Below are positions 4,832-6,351 of a stretch of DNA of 6,351 bases, one piece after another. The notes beneath the pieces were generated by a model that saw only the letters and a program-made list of their open reading frames with translations, did not search any database and was not told the origin of the DNA. The stretch comes from Candidatus Zipacnadia bacterium (lineage in GTDB: Bacteria > Armatimonadota > Zipacnadia > Zipacnadales > Zipacnadaceae), in assembly GCA_029821515.1 (NCBI GenBank), contig JALGTD010000089.1, positions 1 through 6,351 of the forward strand. The letters are read 5' to 3'. How positions within the stretch are numbered: the first letter of the stretch is position 1; every line of letters starts with the position of its first letter. The translations under genes and the position numbers were made by a program.

Positions 4832-6351
4832 TCAGGCAAGTAACTGCTCCAACGCCGCCCCCAAATCAGCAAGCTGAATCTGGTCAGTCAAGGTAACATC
4901 TCCAATCCGAGGCACAACAGGTAGCCGCAGTCGCTGACCCCGCACCTTCTTATCCACTGACATTGCCGCTCGGGCCTGCAGCAAATCCACCTCACTCAGG
5001 TCCACTTGCAAGCCGGCCTGTGCAATAAGCTGCTGCAATCTTTGCACTACACTTACCTCGCTAAGCCCCTTTTCGGCTGCCACCTCACTTTCGGCAATCA
5101 TCCCTACAGCAACGGCCTCGCCGTGCGAAAGCTGCCACCGCGGGGCGGCCCGCTCCAGGGCGTGGCCGATGGTATGACCAAAGTTCAGCACCGCCCGGCG
5201 GCCCTGCTCATAAGGATCAGCCGCCACCACTTCGGCCTTGATCTGACAGTTGCGCGCCAGCACGTACTTCAAAGAGACCGCGTTGCCCTCGCTTAGCCGG
5301 CCAATATTCTCCTCCAGGTAGCCAAACATTGCCTCGTCAGCAATAGCGGCATGCTTGATAACTTCCCCGAGGCCAGAGCGCAGTTGCTTGTCCGGCAGCG
5401 TCTGGAGCGTATTGGTATCAATGATAACGGCCTGAGGCTGATAAAAGGCGCCCACCAGATTTTTGGCCTGCGGCAGATCCACAGCGACCTTGCCGCCGAC
5501 ACTGGCATCCACCTGCGCCAGCAGCGAAGTTGGCACCTGCACAAAGTCCAGTCCCCGCATATAGACGGCAGCGACAAAGCCAGCCAAATCTCCGACCATC
5601 CCCCCGCCCACTGCGAACACCACGCTGCTCCGATCAAGGCCTGCTTCGGCTAACTGCTCACACAACTGCCCCGCGCCCGCCAGCGTCTTGCTGCCCTCGC
5701 CACTGGGCACCGCAAGCGAACAGACCTCCCAGCCCGCCTCTTCGAGGCTCCCCGCCACCACCGAGGCATACAACTCTTCTATATTGTCATCGGTGATAAC
5801 AGCGGCACGCTGCCCAGCTTGATCGGGGGCAACGATCGTCCCGATTGCATCCAACAGCCCCTCGCCAATGTGAATCGTGTAGCTATCCTCGCCCAGCTCC
5901 ACCGGTATCTCAATCGGCCCCGGCGCCAGAAAGAGGCCGCGAGGATCAGCCCTCACAGCTTCTTCGACAGCGTCCGTCACCTGCTGGGGAGTCAGCCCGT
6001 CGGTGGTGATATGGTAGTCTGCCTGGTGATATGCTTCATCCCGTTCTGCCAGCAGTCGTCGTATCTCGGCCGCTGCATCAGGTCGGTTCAGCAGGGGGCG
6101 TTCATCGCTGGCCGCAGTGCGCCGTATAATTGTCTCCGTCGAGGCATGCAGACAGATGATCGGCCCCATCTGGCGCAGCAGCTCGACGTTCTGCTCGCGC
6201 AGCAGTATTCCGCCGCCCGTGCTGACAACCAGACCCTCTTCCGTGGCAAGTTGGCGGAGCACCGTCGTCTCCAGATAGCGGAAGTACGGCTCACCACGGG
6301 TGGCGAATATCTCCGCTATGCTTGTGCCCATCTGCTCTTCGATCATCGCGT
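4832..6351 (-). CDS. aroKB: Bifunctional shikimate kinase / 3-dehydroquinate synthase fusion (5' end beyond window)
   Basis: Catalyses two steps of the shikimate pathway: DAHP to 3-dehydroquinate (AroB, NAD and metal dependent) and shikimate phosphorylation (AroK). The frame stays open to the right edge, and the P-loop and Asp-x-Asp of the kinase lie outside. Numbering from the first in-window Met (6346), kinase features are SIAEIF, the shikimate-binding R23 in FRYLE, GGG 44-46 in STGGGILL, and the lid arginine R83 in ERPLL; the domain ends near 131. AroB begins near 144: GGGMVGDLAGF (247-257), VDASVGGKVAVD (279-290), KNLVGAFYQP (295-304), and the metal ligands E328 (LGEVIKH), H391 (NFGHTIGH) and H408 (SHGEAVAVGM). 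Both domains look intact where visible, with no frameshift between them. Met 6346 is very probably internal, since kinases of this family carry more than 30 residues before IEExxG. The gene ends 124 bases before the PASTA gene. Confidence 0.95.
   Translation of the reverse strand, partial: AMIEEQMGTSIAEIFATRGEPYFRYLETTVLRQLATEEGLVVSTGGGILLREQNVELLRQMGPIICLHASTETIIRRTAASDERPLLNRPDAAAEIRRLLAERDEAYHQADYHITTDGLTPQQVTDAVEEAVRADPRGLFLAPGPIEIPVELGEDSYTIHIGEGLLDAIGTIVAPDQAGQRAAVITDDNIEELYASVVAGSLEEAGWEVCSLAVPSGEGSKTLAGAGQLCEQLAEAGLDRSSVVFAVGGGMVGDLAGFVAAVYMRGLDFVQVPTSLLAQVDASVGGKVAVDLPQAKNLVGAFYQPQAVIIDTNTLQTLPDKQLRSGLGEVIKHAAIADEAMFGYLEENIGRLSEGNAVSLKYVLARNCQIKAEVVAADPYEQGRRAVLNFGHTIGHALERAAPRWQLSHGEAVAVGMIAESEVAAEKGLSEVSVVQRLQQLIAQAGLQVDLSEVDLLQARAAMSVDKKVRGQRLRLPVVPRIGDVTLTDQIQLADLGAALEQLLA

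Overview
The window is a compact bacterial segment in which every supported gene reads on the minus strand. No RNA genes, mobile elements or CRISPR arrays were seen. In transcription order (right to left) it holds: the 3' part of a fused shikimate kinase / 3-dehydroquinate synthase (aroKB, cut by the right edge); a membrane-anchored PASTA protein with no kinase domain; an ECF-family sigma factor; a zinc-finger anti-sigma factor with one membrane span and a large exported part; a biotin-protein ligase without a DNA-binding domain (birA type); and the 5' part of an exported TPR protein with a bacterial Ig-like domain (cut by the left edge). Coding density is high. The only gaps are 124 bases (aroKB to PASTA gene), 46 bases (PASTA gene to sigma), 59 bases (sigma to anti-sigma) and 105 bases (birA to TPR gene). 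The anti-sigma and birA genes overlap by 11 bases.

The organism is a bacterium with fairly GC-rich DNA. The AroK-AroB fusion, the detached PASTA ectodomain and the zf-HC2 anti-sigma factor ending in an STN-like domain are not typical of Enterobacteria or of Bacillus. They would fit a lesser-known, probably uncultured lineage, perhaps Armatimonadota-like. This placement is a weak inference from architecture only.

The most interesting part is about 1921-4704. A probable cell-wall-sensing PASTA protein lies directly upstream of an ECF sigma factor and its membrane anti-sigma factor, suggesting an envelope-stress module. Two ECF-style promoter candidates with identical 17-base spacing (TGTAGC-N17-CGTCTA before the sigma gene, TGGAAC-N17-AGTCAT before the anti-sigma gene) suggest autoregulation. 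The aroKB, birA and TPR genes look like ordinary neighbours. The birA start is probably translationally coupled to the end of the anti-sigma gene.
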